A stretch of 14,178 nt of DNA, from the NCBI GenBank assembly GCA_034696485.1, contig JAQIWT010000882.1:1-14178 (forward strand). Reading direction: 5' to 3'. Below, piece by piece: positions 1 to 10,747 of the stretch. Positions within the stretch are counted from its first letter, which is position 1; every line of letters begins with the position of its first letter. The translations under genes and the position numbers were made by a program. This stretch comes from Isohypsibius dastychi. Lineage: Eukaryota > Tardigrada > Eutardigrada > Parachela > Isohypsibiidae. Below the pieces are notes generated by a model. The model was not told the origin of the DNA. It did no database searches and worked only from the letters and a program-made list of their open reading frames with translations.

Positions 1-142
1 GGGGGACATTATATTTGGGAGGACCTCCAGGGTCTCCCTAATATCAAAAGACCCCGAGGTTTTTTGCAGGTATATTTTAATAGACTGTTGAAGAGACCGT
101 GGTTTTTGTGTGATGACCTTTTACTAATGGTGATCTCTACAG

Positions 143-1025
143 CGGACAAGAGACCAACACGGAAATTGCTGTATTCGTGCTATCCGCCGCTTGGCCCGGT
201 GTTCCCGTATTGCTGTAAGTAGTTTTCGTGGGCTTTTTGATGAAGCAAAATTTCATGTGGGTGTACTAGGCATGTGTTCGAGCCACGGTACCGACTGATG
301 ATGCGCAGAGCTATCGAATCCGGATCAAATCTTTTTGGAATGTGCGCATACACTGGCGAGAGTTCTGAGTTTGCGGAAGTGGGAACGATGCTGAAGATCA
401 GTGATATCCAGTATTTTGAAGATGGTAAATTTCTTACTCCTAATCATTGTGAGTAGTTAATATATGGTGTTCTTAAAATAGGGCGTTGTCTCGTTATCAG
501 TTCCGGTGATAGGCGTTTTCGAGTTCTTTCTCGAGGAATGCGCGATGGTAAGAAAATGTATGTTTGATTCCGGTAGAATAATTCTCAGGTTTGTATATTT
601 GTTTATCAGGATACCACACAGCCCAGTTTGAATATATTTCGGACGACCCCATAGCTCCAGAGCAACTCGCAGTCTGCCAGGTTTTACAGGATACGGTATA
701 CGATAAAGTTCAGAAATGGATCGACAATCTCGGACCGGCTCGCTATGCTGAAATATGCGAAACGTTTGGTTCTTTTCCCGAAAAGGAAGATTTAACGACA
801 TATACCCCGGAAGGTTAATCTCTTTGTTATATTGAACAAAATCGGGAAATGGGACCAACTTGTTCTTTAGGTCCGAAATGGATCTGGTGGATGGCTGCCA
901 TTCTCAGCACGGTTCGCAATACCTATTCTGGATTACTCAGCGAACGTAGTGTCGCTTCAAGAATGCGATCCATTAGTCTGGCTATAACCGACCTCTCGGC
1001 GCGGTTTTTTCGAACCGCTTATTAG
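143..1025 (+). CDS. LONRF: LON peptidase N-terminal domain and RING finger protein (LONRF family), 3' part
   Basis: This is the C-terminal LON substrate-binding domain of a LONRF-type protein. Exons are 143-214, 270-424, 482-547, 610-813 and 871-1025 (TAG at 1023-1025). All junctions are GT-AG and keep phase, giving 216 visible residues. Diagnostic motifs, known from vertebrate LONRF1-3, are HVFEPRYRLM, FGMC, RFRVLSRGMRDG, then FGSFPEKE and the WWMAAIL segment near the C-terminus. The donor at 425 was chosen because splicing 424 to 482 joins DG to RCLVIS, matching the family's DGRSVVD segment; reading on from 425 hits a stop at 454-456. The family also has TPR repeats and RING fingers (E3 ubiquitin ligase type), which would lie upstream of the window. 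A fragment at 2-69 is open in the matching phase with a GT at 70, but resembles repeat DNA and is left out. No canonical AATAAA follows; AATATA at about 1100 is a weak candidate. LON domain call is firm, the paralogue is not. Confidence 0.88.
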
Positions 1026-1766
1026 CGGGAAAATTTTTATCAGCCGGTGCTTGGACTGTCCGGTTCTGGTTTGATTGCTTGTGCCACTATTCTAGTCACA
1101 ATATAATTGCTAATTGTATTCTGTGTGAGAAGACAACCTTTGGGTTTTCAAAAGTAAACGGATCATTTAGACGAGAGGTCTGATACTCGTAGTGAACGGT
1201 GACATCTTATGAGCAGTTCTCTCACCTTTGGGAAATTTAACGATCACCTGCTCTTTCTGGAGCTCTTTTTTTGATTCGTCGTGTAATATTGCCTCGTTAT
1301 GAAGTGTTCAACATTAAGTAGCGACTAGTAATACTAATTAGCGATAGATGTTATCCTTCCCGGTCATACATGAGTCCGTAATGACTATTGACTGACAATA
1401 GGTGGCGCCAGTGAATGGTCAATATCGCTGGTCAATTTGACGCCCTTTTGTTCTGATGGTCGTTTCTGTCATTGTTGGTTAGTGCACAGGTTTCTTCTTT
1501 CGACTAACCTCTCGTTTTTGCCCGCGTAGGCTCTACAACCACAACGTGCCTTCTCTGCTTCATGTGTTCGAAAATTGTGATCATAATCTTGCTGTTGATA
1601 TGAAATCCCTGTTATAAAGTCATCATGTTGTGTTGACATCACTCACTTCCATTTGCAGTTGGCACGGTCAGCTCAGCGATCAGCCGCATGATTTCGATCC
1701 GTTGTTTATATCAAGTCAGGAAATATCAGTTTGTCAGCTCATTTCATTGGAGTGTCAAAATGTACC
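1026..1766. other. Intergenic: LONRF 3'UTR and GDPGP1 upstream region
   Basis: This stretch between two + strand genes holds no convincing coding exon. It should contain the LONRF 3'UTR, the promoter and possibly a 5'UTR exon of the next gene. A frame is open from 1692 into the following exon without an upstream ATG, so the true 5' end of that gene may lie here. A small perfect inverted repeat, CTATTG / CAATAG, sits at 1385-1390 and 1396-1401 with a 5-nt loop. No tRNA-like B box was found. Confidence 0.5.
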
Positions 1767-3351
1767 ATGCTTGCCGCGCGTGAACATGTCAAGAAGTCTT
1801 GGAATAATCAGTTCTTTCGACGAGTTTCACTCCCGGAAATTGGTCCATTTATGAAATATGGGAAGAGTGACGGGGAATTCAAAGGCGCTGACCTCACCTG
1901 TGATGTTTGGTCAGTGAAATCCAGGAGAAAGGTATGAGTGACGTCTATTTGTCATCGAGCTGAGCTCATTTTATTTTCGCCAATTTACGGACAATTAACT
2001 TTGACCTGCATTCGATAAGATTTTGTTTTGCACGCTTTAGACCAGTGAACATTCGCTTTCATCTATTTTCACCGACTGGAATGATTTTTCTGACATCGTC
2101 GACAGTTCTTCGACGGATTGCGGAAGTACCATGTCTGACGAATGTATCAAAGAGTTTTTCTACACGCCTGATGATCTGCTATGGTTCCTACCTTATGCCA
2201 TGTATGTTTTCCAAAACGGAACTGTCGACACATCGTTTGATTCGTTGTTGAAATCTTCGTGGACATCTGCGGCGGAAGATGGAGCATTGCGTTATCAGTT
2301 GGACAAACTGGAAACAAAGATTTTGCCTGGAAGGAGTGGGTTTGTTGCTCAGCTGAATACGAAACGTGCACAGGAACGTCGAATGCCATCGAGTTTTGCG
2401 AGTATGAACGAACTATTCGATCCGGCCAAATTCAGCTTCCGGAACATCAAGCCAGAAGAATTTTTGTTTTCAATGCGCTACGAGCGAGACTCCATTGATC
2501 CGATCAAATCCGATCTCGACAAATCAAGTTTGGATTATGTGATTGTAAACGCCAGTCCTTTGGAATATTGTAATGTCCTTTTGGTGCCAAAGCTCTATTC
2601 CTGCTTGCCGCAAATTCTCACCGCGGATGCTTTGCGGCTTGCTCTTCATTCTATCCTGTTGAGTGGATCGTGGACGTATCGAGTTGGTTTCAACTCTTTG
2701 GGAGCAATGGCATCGGTACGTTCAAAATTTTATCCGAAACTTGCAATATTTACCGCTTGTATTTTTCTTAAAGGTCAATCATCTGCATTTCCATGCATAT
2801 TATCTGAAGTACAATTTGCCCACCGAATCTCTGATTTGCAAGCATCTGGCCGGACCGTGCTTTATCGTCAACAATTATTCTGCGCATGGATTATGTTTTC
2901 AGTTCCCTCCTCTGGATTTTAGATCCGAACTCATGGAAGAACAGCTCGAAAAATTCATTTCCGACGTCAGTGGTTTTGTCCACAGTCTTCACCGAGATGG
3001 GATTCCTCACAATATTTTTCTTACAAGAGGGACTCCTCTTTATTCGTCCATGTCAAGACAAGGACTGGTCATTCGGCTGTACGTGAACCGAAATTATTTC
3101 TAGTAATAACTGCCGACTTATTTTTTATTCATAGATACGTCTGGACGCAGGACTTCTTCCATGGAGCCAAAACCGAAGCCGCATTTAATGTTGCGCTTTG
3201 TGAACTGTCCGGTCACCTGCCTATCAAGACCGATGAGCAGTTTCGGAGTATCACTGAGTCGGAAGTCAACGATCTGTTGGATCTCAAAACGCGAAGCATA
3301 TTCCAAAAAGCTCATCTTATTGCCACAACATTTTTTACATCCGAAAAGTGA
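1767..3351 (+). CDS. GDPGP1: GDP-D-glucose phosphorylase 1 (GDPGP1 / VTC2-like, HIT-type)
   Basis: The enzyme phosphorolyses GDP-D-glucose to GDP and glucose-1-phosphate; the animal protein is thought to clear mis-made GDP-glucose in the cytosol, and its plant relative VTC2 makes vitamin C. Exons are 1767-1931, 2041-2715, 2774-3078 and 3135-3351, all GT-AG and in phase, giving 453 aa. Starting instead at ATG 2131 (A at -3) gives 368 aa, closer to the human 385. Motifs seen: TKILPG, GFVAQLN, GFNSLGAMAS and, directly after intron 2, the histidine-triad-like NHLHFHAYYL (His 283, 285, 287 in the long form; 198, 200, 202 in the short). FNVALCELSGHLP follows near the C-terminus. The histidine cluster is the nucleotidyl-transfer site in this superfamily. 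The core is firm. The first 85 residues (exon 1 and the start of exon 2) match nothing I know; they are kept because the frame is open and the splice sites are good. No AATAAA was seen nearby downstream. Confidence 0.88.
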
Positions 3352-3432
3352 AGTTGATTTATTCCGAGTCGTTTACTTTCTTGAGTATTTTTGTAGAGCT
3401 GCTTGGTTTTCAGACTTTATTTTCTAAAATTC

Positions 3433-4161
3433 ATGGTCAAGTGTATCTCTGGCACTTTGTATATTTTTCTACGCAAAAATGTAGTTAAATTGGTCAATCT
3501 GGAACTGGTTATACATGGGAAAAGCATGATCACAGCGCGTTATTCTAAGCAGACAGTAACGATAACCAGCAAAATCACAGATTATTCGGCAAAGCAGTTC
3601 GCGCTATCTAAATCGAAATAGCTTTCCGATTTTCCAAAATCTGCATCTCATTCAGCAAATCCGCAACAGCAAATCTCATTTTGTGAAATTGCAAAACCGA
3701 CATCTGTAATTAATGTATTAACCCCTTCAGCCAACATTGCTAACAAGAAAATTCAACACCCTACCTCGAACACAACATTCTTCTCGGAATCAGCGAAACT
3801 GACGAGAAAGAGCGGTTCCAATAATCTTTTCCCGGTGCTGAAAAACAAAAATAATAACCAACTGCAAGTAATTCATCTCGCCACTTACTGTGAAGTAATT
3901 ATAACATCCAGTCGCCATTCAATCTTTCGGAATCGGGTTGAAGAAGGAAGTGCCAAAATTTTATGGTCTTGTTGTATAAAAGAGCTAAAAATGCACACCA
4001 TGAGCAAAAAAGTCATCCCAACGGAACAACAAAGGAATAAAGTTAAGAGCAACAGGCTACTTGTTCCTGGTCCCAAATGCACCACCCACCTCTCCAAAAA
4101 GAATAAATCCAGGATACAAGATGCAGCCTCATTTGTTATTCTACATAAAAAACGACAATAA
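3433..4161 (+). CDS. Unrecognised gene or open frame, Ser/Asn/Lys-rich, with a probable intron over an in-frame TAG
   Basis: One frame stays open from 3403 to TAA 4159-4161 apart from a single TAG at 3619-3621. After that TAG, 179 consecutive codons are open, which is long for such A+T-rich DNA. The TAG sits as the AG of a possible acceptor (AAATAG at 3616-3621), and a GTAACG donor about 70 nt upstream, just after AAGCAGACA, would keep phase 0. The first ATG of the frame is 3433. The predicted product is rich in Ser, Asn, Gln and Lys, with no domain I recognise, no clear signal peptide, and a basic C-terminus ending KKRQ. AATAAA at 4157-4162 overlaps the stop codon, so the 3' end would be very compact. 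It could be a lineage-specific gene, a decaying gene, or chance; the opposite strand has only a 99-codon hydrophobic frame here. Confidence 0.35.
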
Positions 4162-4180
4162 ATTTGTATTTTAAATACGT

Positions 4181-4635
4181 TCATTGCGAAAAGAATCGGA
4201 ATACGAACTTTTTTTCATACAGCTCCTTCGCTAAAGATGGCTTCGTCAGATTCTTTGGTATTGTCCTAGAAATTTCTCCACAGAAAATCAAAAGATTCGA
4301 GATCAGCTGTTCCAGCTCCCCTTCACCGAAGTCTGGGATATCGACAGCATTAGGTGCATTTTCTCCCCACGTAATTTGTTTACGTTCTATTCGCATCCAC
4401 ACCTTCACAGCTGAAAAACATAAATTGAAGATGAATAACCAAATTTGGAGCCAGACAACTAACCCGCAAACACCGGTTCCAAATCCTTGAGTGACTGCAG
4501 TTTTTCGAAAGATTTCCGAAGCTGTAATAGTGCCTTGGATGCTTTTGGGGGAAGAATGAGTGGCAGCTCTTTCTTGTTAGGTGCAACAGGAACCTCGAAA
4601 GTTGAAGGTGACTCAAGATTTAATTTAGTGGACAT
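4181..4635 (-). CDS. Unrecognised conserved-looking protein, two exons, 133 aa
   Basis: Read on the - strand, ATG is at 4635-4633. Exon 1 is 4464-4635, a 53-nt GT-AG intron spans 4411-4463 (GTTAGT donor, TTTTTCAG acceptor), and exon 2 is 4181-4410, ending TGA at 4183-4181. Phase is kept across the junction (GCG/GCT, Ala). The product begins MSTKLNLESPS, continues with a Pro-rich segment (about residues 16-31), then a basic amphipathic helix around KALLQLRKSFEKLQSLK (residues 35-51), and an acidic DIPDFGEGELEQL stretch before the final helices. No membrane segment or signal peptide is seen. I do not recognise the family. Convincing splice signals and coding-like composition support a real gene. 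It converges on the + strand frame ending at 4161 and is divergent from TMF1. The frame immediately upstream, 4648-4926, is in phase with it, separated only by a TGA, so an additional 5' exon is possible. Confidence 0.62.
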
Positions 4636-5027
4636 GATGAGAAATCAGTGATGAAGTCTAGCATCCAGGAAATTCTTCGAAAGTAAATCAGAACTTTTCA
4701 AAGCACGACAAAAAACGACAACAATCTGGACGCTGCGGTTTAGGGGCTTGAATGTAGCTATCGATAGAAGGGGTGTCCCTTCCACACACCACTGCGAAGA
4801 CGACATACTGCCCCCTTGGTAGTTGGTACACCCATCTTTCATTAGTACTTGCGTACGCCTTTGAAAGTCCATACGTAGCCACCTGGCTTTCAAAACGGCA
4901 ACATCCGCTCCAAATTCATTTTCCACTTTTTAAGTAAAACGAAAGTGTGTTCCCTCTGCATCACTTATATACTGCAACAGGATCCGGTACGTTGTTTCGC
5001 CAGTGGATTGAGGACGGCTACGGAAAG
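4636..5027. promoter_or_regulatory. Shared upstream region of the 133-aa gene (-) and TMF1 (+)
   Basis: About 390 bp separate the two divergent start codons, so this is a candidate bidirectional promoter. On the + strand TATATA lies at 4966-4971, 57 nt before the TMF1 ATG, a possible core-promoter element, although TMF1 orthologues usually have housekeeping promoters. On the - strand an ATG-started 92-residue frame occupies 4645-4926 (stop included) and may be a 5' exon of the neighbouring gene; another 64-codon frame (4688-4882) overlaps it and lacks support. Confidence 0.4.
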
Positions 5028-8000
5028 ATGAGCTGGTTCGAGGCCACAAACGGATGGACTGCCAGCTTGGCAAAAACTGCCAAGACAGCCCTCAAGCACG
5101 CTCAAAAGAATATTGACAAAGTTCTCGAGATTCCAGCCGAGCAACAGGAGACGGATTCCGAAGCCTCTAACGAATCTCATTCTACAAACTCAAAAACAAC
5201 CATCAAAGGTAAGCTAAACCCATGGTTTTTAAAAATGACCATATCGACATTTGTTTCGTTAATCTAGGTGAAACGGACAATTTTTTTGGAATTTTCGGTG
5301 TTGGCGAACCATGGAGCCAAGGAAAAAGTAATGGGCAGACGTCTCTAAAAGAATCGGGCAGCTCTAATTCACTTCATATTGAATCCTCTTCAAAAACATT
5401 CAGTTTGGGAATTCCTTCGAATCGCAAAACTGCCAGTTCAAGTTCCCTTTCTAAACTCGGCACTAAAGCTTCCGGGGATTTCTCGTTTGCACAAAATGGG
5501 CAGGACTTCGTGAATTTGGAGAATACGGTTACGACTTTCGAAGATGTTGATCACCATTCCATGGTATCGTTCAGCGCGCATAAAAGTTCCGACCACGTTT
5601 TTGATGTGGAGTTTGGAATCAGAGACGATGATGCAAATGATTCTCTTCCGGAAAAGGTGTCCCACGGACGACTAGAAATCGTTTTCCAGGTATGAAAGTT
5701 TTGAATCAGGTTAAATTGCATTTGTGAAGTGATTTTCGATTCACATGGTGTAGGATGACGACATTGCAGAGGACAATAAACTAGTAGAGGTACCACTAGG
5801 TCCATCTGACGTTGATATTCCCACCGCTTATTCAAGCTACAGTCCTGACGAAACTGACGAAACTGAGGTTCAGAAGGTGGAAGATCTCGTGATGTCATTA
5901 CCTGTTGAAAGCAGTCCATTTGGCGGAAGTCAGGTTGTTGAAGAAGGAGATCTTTTTGCGGAAACCGCCGACGTATTTACCGGATCTGATCCTATTGAGT
6001 CTGTAGATTTTGTGCGCGATGTAAAAATTGTCGCCGTAAGCAGGTTATTCAAATTTATGTGTTTGACTTCGTGACCTTTTTTGTTTTCAGGTGGAGACGA
6101 GGAACTCTTTAGAGGTAGGAACCTGACCAGCGGCAATTTTTTGGAAGGAGTGTTCAGGCTCCTCGAATTCTTCTCTGAGCAAACGAAATGATTGTTTTGT
6201 TGTTCATTTGTTTAGGACATGGAATCTCTGCAGGCTCGTTTGGAAATGCGTGAAATTAAGCTGATGGAAATGAGCCGGCACAATGCCACACTCAAGGAAG
6301 AAATTGATAACCTCACCAGGTATGCAAAGGCATATTGCTGCCATAGACGAGCTTGTTTATAGGGTTTGTTCGATTAATTCTTATGGTGAACTTTTTGTCG
6401 TTTCAGCCAGCTCGTGGATTTTGGTTTAGTGAACTCCAAGCTGGAAACTCTGTTACAGGAGAATTCGGTTTTGGAAAAGAAACTGCAGACTTCCGCAGAA
6501 GAAAAGAAATCATTATCAGAGCAGCTTCATTTGACAAAAACTGAACTCACAAATAGGTGCGAACCCTTTGTGAATACCTTAATTTGGAATTTCATATTAA
6601 TTCATTTTCTGTTCTTCAGTTTGAAAAGCAGACCTGAGACAAGTGTCTCTCAGGTTAAAGAACTGCAAAATTTGCTAGAAGAAAAAGAAGTTGTCGTGAA
6701 GGAGCTGATGGAAGAGGGCGAGAAGTTGTCCAAGCAGCAGCTCCAGACATCAAACCACATAAAGAAGATGAAGACAAAACAAAAAGAACTTGAAGCAGAA
6801 AACATCCAGCTCAAGTACAAACTTTCACACATGAACTACGTAGTATTGTCTTTCTATACTCTTATTTGACAGATCGGATTTGGACGGGAAAACATCAGAA
6901 ATTGTCGACCTGAAAGCCACGCTGGTGTTAGCTGAAGAGACTGATCAGAAACATGTAGCGTCCATTCAGCAGCTGGTGACCACAGTTGATACTTTGGAGA
7001 AAGACCTGTTATCCACCAGAAGCCAGCTCGAAGAAACTAAGATGAAGTCAAGTACGATGCAGTCCGCATTGGATGCCGCTTACAAAGATCTAGCTGACCT
7101 CCATCGCCAGCGGGCTCATCAAGAAGGACAGTCACATGAAACCCTTCTTACCGTCGAACTGGCTGCAAAAGAGGAATTGAGGCAGGCGCTCGAACAACAA
7201 AAACTCGATTTGATTCATGAGCAACAGGATCTTACCGATCGAGTCGAAGGTTTACAGGTGAATCATCGAAGCGGTTCGATTTATTTGAACATATTTTTAA
7301 AGGTTATTTTAACAGACGAGCCTAACTCGAGTGGAAAATACTCTGAAAAGAAGGGAAGATTCTCACCGAGAAGAAATATCGGACTGTCAGCAAAGACTGC
7401 AAGATGCCATGACTAGAAACGAGGAGCTGAGTCAAAATTTGACACAAGCCACCCGACCCTTGCTTCGGCAGAATGAAAGTTTGCAGCAACAACTGTCCGA
7501 ACAAAATGCAACATTCAACAAACTCGAACTCAGTCTCACAAAACGCCTTCAAGTAAGTTATTCCATCTTAATTGGTCACATATAATTCAGTTGGGAATAA
7601 ACGAATGGTTCTTTTAGGAGTCAGTAGCCCAGTTGGCTTCAGCTCAGGAGAAAGAGCGGATCGCTTCCGATAAGCTCACGGGTTTGCTAGCAAAAGTAGA
7701 GTCCCTTGAAACACAACTAAGCCATCTGCGGGAAGAACGTAGTAGCGCGACGGCGGAAGCCGACATGGAGCGAAGAAGAACGCGTGAAGGTAATTAATTT
7801 TTTTCAAAATTTCTGTCTGCACAAGATTTTCAAGTCAGCTTCTAACTCAAAGGTGAGGAAAAGTTGTCATTACTGAGAGCCGAAATTCAGACACTCCGGG
7901 ACTCGACAACATCTGAGCTGTCATCGCTACGAAGAGAAAAAATCCTTTTTGATCACCAGTTGGCGCTAGAAAAAGAGCAGCTTGAGATGGAAAAAAGGAA

Positions 8001-8671
8001 AAGCAGCGTATTGGTCGACCAGATTAACGAACTTCAGAAGCAGTTCAGCAGAAAGGAGCAACTGCCTCAGACTTTCTCGGAAACCGGTGAGAAATTTTGT
8101 ATATTTAATTTTGCTTCTTTATCCTAAGTGCAGTGTCATATTTCAGCGCTTCATCGATCCGACTCTGTCGTAAGTACAGCTAGCACAATGGATGGACGCT
8201 GGTCTCCACCTGCTCAGAATTCGAATTCCTCCTTGTACGATGTCCTTCGTGGAGGTTCCAGCACGTTTCTAGACTCGCTCCAGTCACAACTCAACATGAA
8301 GGAGGGAGAAATCAACCATCTAAGATCTGAATTGAAGCATCTTGAAGTTTCCAGGCAGAAGATGAGTGAAGAACTTCTTAGAGCTGCTGAAAGGTCACAT
8401 CAAATGGACCAGTTGAAAATCCAGCTAGAGAACATTGAGAAAGAAAAAGAGGTACTGCAGATCATGCGCGTTTCAAGTCTCTTTGCATTGAATACGGAAA
8501 TACAAAGCTTGTTGGTTGCAGGATGTCTTCAAGCGGTATAACGCAATGTTACAAATCTACGGCGAGAAAGCTGAAGAGCTACAAGAGCTGCGGATGGATT
8601 ACGACGACATGAAGTCGCTCTATAAAGCACAGATTGATGCACTAACTCGTCAGAAGCATCCCTCGATATAA
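5028..8671 (+). CDS. TMF1: TATA element modulatory factor 1 (TMF/ARA160 golgin)
   Basis: TMF1 is a long coiled-coil Golgi tether that binds Rab6 and acts in retrograde vesicle capture. Thirteen exons were traced, all GT-AG and in phase: 5028-5208, 5268-5689, 5754-6035, 6091-6114, 6216-6319, 6407-6556, 6620-6814, 6873-7257, 7316-7552, 7618-7789, 7853-8086, 8147-8451, 8522-8671, giving 946 aa against about 1093 in human. The N-terminus MSWFEA with the Lys/Ala-rich amphipathic helix and NIDKVLEI matches the conserved TMF1 start. Residues about 62-295 are acidic and Ser-rich, disordered. Coiled coil runs from about residue 304 to near the end. Family landmarks are ELMEEGEKLSK (416-426), ALDAAYKDLADLH, ELSQNLTQATRPLLRQ (618-633), SSLYDVLRGG, SLQSQLNMKEGEI, and the C-terminal RYNAMLQIYGEKAEE (902-916), the Rab6-binding region in known members. 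Exon 4 is only 24 nt. Stop TAA is at 8669-8671; no canonical AATAAA was seen before the convergent RPS3 3' end, about 200 bp away. Confidence 0.95.
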
Positions 8672-8870
8672 ATTCCCCATCTGAATCTGGAAAATGTTGA
8701 TTTTCAAGAGATTCTCATCTGTGATTCCGGTTGTTGCTTTGGAATGTTCAAGACACTATTTATTTTCGTTTAAAGGAATCTTTCGACTTTTGCTCTCAAT
8801 ACCAATATTCCCGGTTCCAGCCATCTTTATTAGCAGAAACTAAAAGCTCGAACTATTCAAGACAAAAAAA
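8672..8870. other. Convergent 3'UTRs of TMF1 (+) and RPS3 (-)
   Basis: This 199-bp gap separates the TMF1 stop from the RPS3 stop, so both 3'UTRs must end or overlap here. On the - strand AATAAA occurs at 8831-8826, 40 nt past the RPS3 stop, a well-placed poly(A) signal. A second - strand AATAAA lies at 8764-8759. No + strand AATAAA was found for TMF1. Confidence 0.55.
8826..8831 (-). other. Poly(A) signal AATAAA of RPS3
   Basis: The + strand reads TTTATT here, so the - strand transcript carries AATAAA 40 nt after the RPS3 stop codon, a normal distance for a short ribosomal-protein 3'UTR. Confidence 0.5.
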
Positions 8871-9977
<1,107 letters not shown>

Positions 9978-10747
9978 GTTGAATTATTGGAAATATTAGT
10001 GGAATCAAACGATGAGAACTCAAGAGATGTCACGAACTCGAAGACCTCAAACTGAAACGTGAGTTCTGCTGGATCTGCATCAATCAACTTGATTACTAGA
10101 TGTCATCCATGTCCGCCGAATATTTCGTTGGAGCACGCGCTTACTCGGTGTCATCTCAGATCAACTTTACTTCGGCATTCACCTTCCTTCCGCTTCCCGT
10201 CAGACTTCTTACCTCAAGTATCCACGATATTTCCGTTTCCCACACAATACCCTTAATTTTTCGCGCTGTTTGCTGAATAATATTTTTACCAAGTGTGGAA
10301 TTTCGATCTAACAGGCAATCCATTTATTCGATGACGATGCTGAGAACCACACAAAGAAAGAAAATCACTACAAAACCAGATCCAAATATTTCAATGACGC
10401 AGGGAATCTCTCAACTAAAACAGACGACAGACATCAACATATCATTTCATGCGCGGGAAGGGGGAAACAGCAATCCAGAGAACATTTGGAGACATCACAT
10501 TTCGTGATGGAATGACAGATAATTTCACAACTGCTTAAAATCTCGCGACCTGGCATCAAATGGAAACTGGACTGGTATACAATAATCGAAAGCGGAAAGC
10601 TGCTAGTAAATAAATAAAACCAAGACTATTCAACGATCTGTTATGCGCGCACGAATGAAAATGAGGAAAACGCCGGCGAATGAAAGAGTATGCCGTCACA
10701 TGACAATGTTCGCAAATCGAGAGCAACAATAGCTGGAACCAGTTGCT
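9978..10747. other. Intergenic: RPS3 promoter and V-ATPase c 3'UTR
   Basis: Both flanking genes are on the - strand, so the part next to 9978 should hold the RPS3 promoter and 5'UTR, and the part next to 10747 the V-ATPase c 3'UTR. No coding exon is convincing; + strand frames at 10059-10256 and 10295-10507 have no recognisable content. On the + strand AATAAA occurs twice, overlapping, at 10609-10618, but no + strand gene is known to end there. No clear - strand AATAAA was found for V-ATPase c. The decamer GTCACATGAC lies at 10695-10704. Confidence 0.5.
10695..10704. promoter_or_regulatory. Candidate M-box/CLEAR-like E-box downstream of V-ATPase c
   Basis: The sequence GTCACATGAC differs from the CLEAR element GTCACGTGAC at one base and contains an exact TCAYRTGA, the site bound by MITF/TFEB/HLH-30 factors that control V-ATPase genes in animals. 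It lies 44 bp past the c-subunit stop, in its 3'UTR or flank. About one such octamer is expected by chance in a window this size, so alone it is weak. Confidence 0.25.

Noticed and set aside
457-858. 133-codon - strand frame over LONRF
   Set aside because: It is the antisense shadow of LONRF exons 3 and 4, whose + strand translation matches the family.
3885-4184. 99-codon hydrophobic frame on the - strand, membrane-protein-like
   Set aside because: It overlaps the longer + strand frame and the end of the 133-aa gene, has no splice or start support, and its hydrophobicity can arise from reading A-rich DNA in reverse.
10059-10507. Two + strand frames in the RPS3 / V-ATPase c gap, with AATAAA at 10609-10618
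   Set aside because: Neither frame has recognisable content, splice support or linkage to the other; the A+T-rich hexamers are likely chance.
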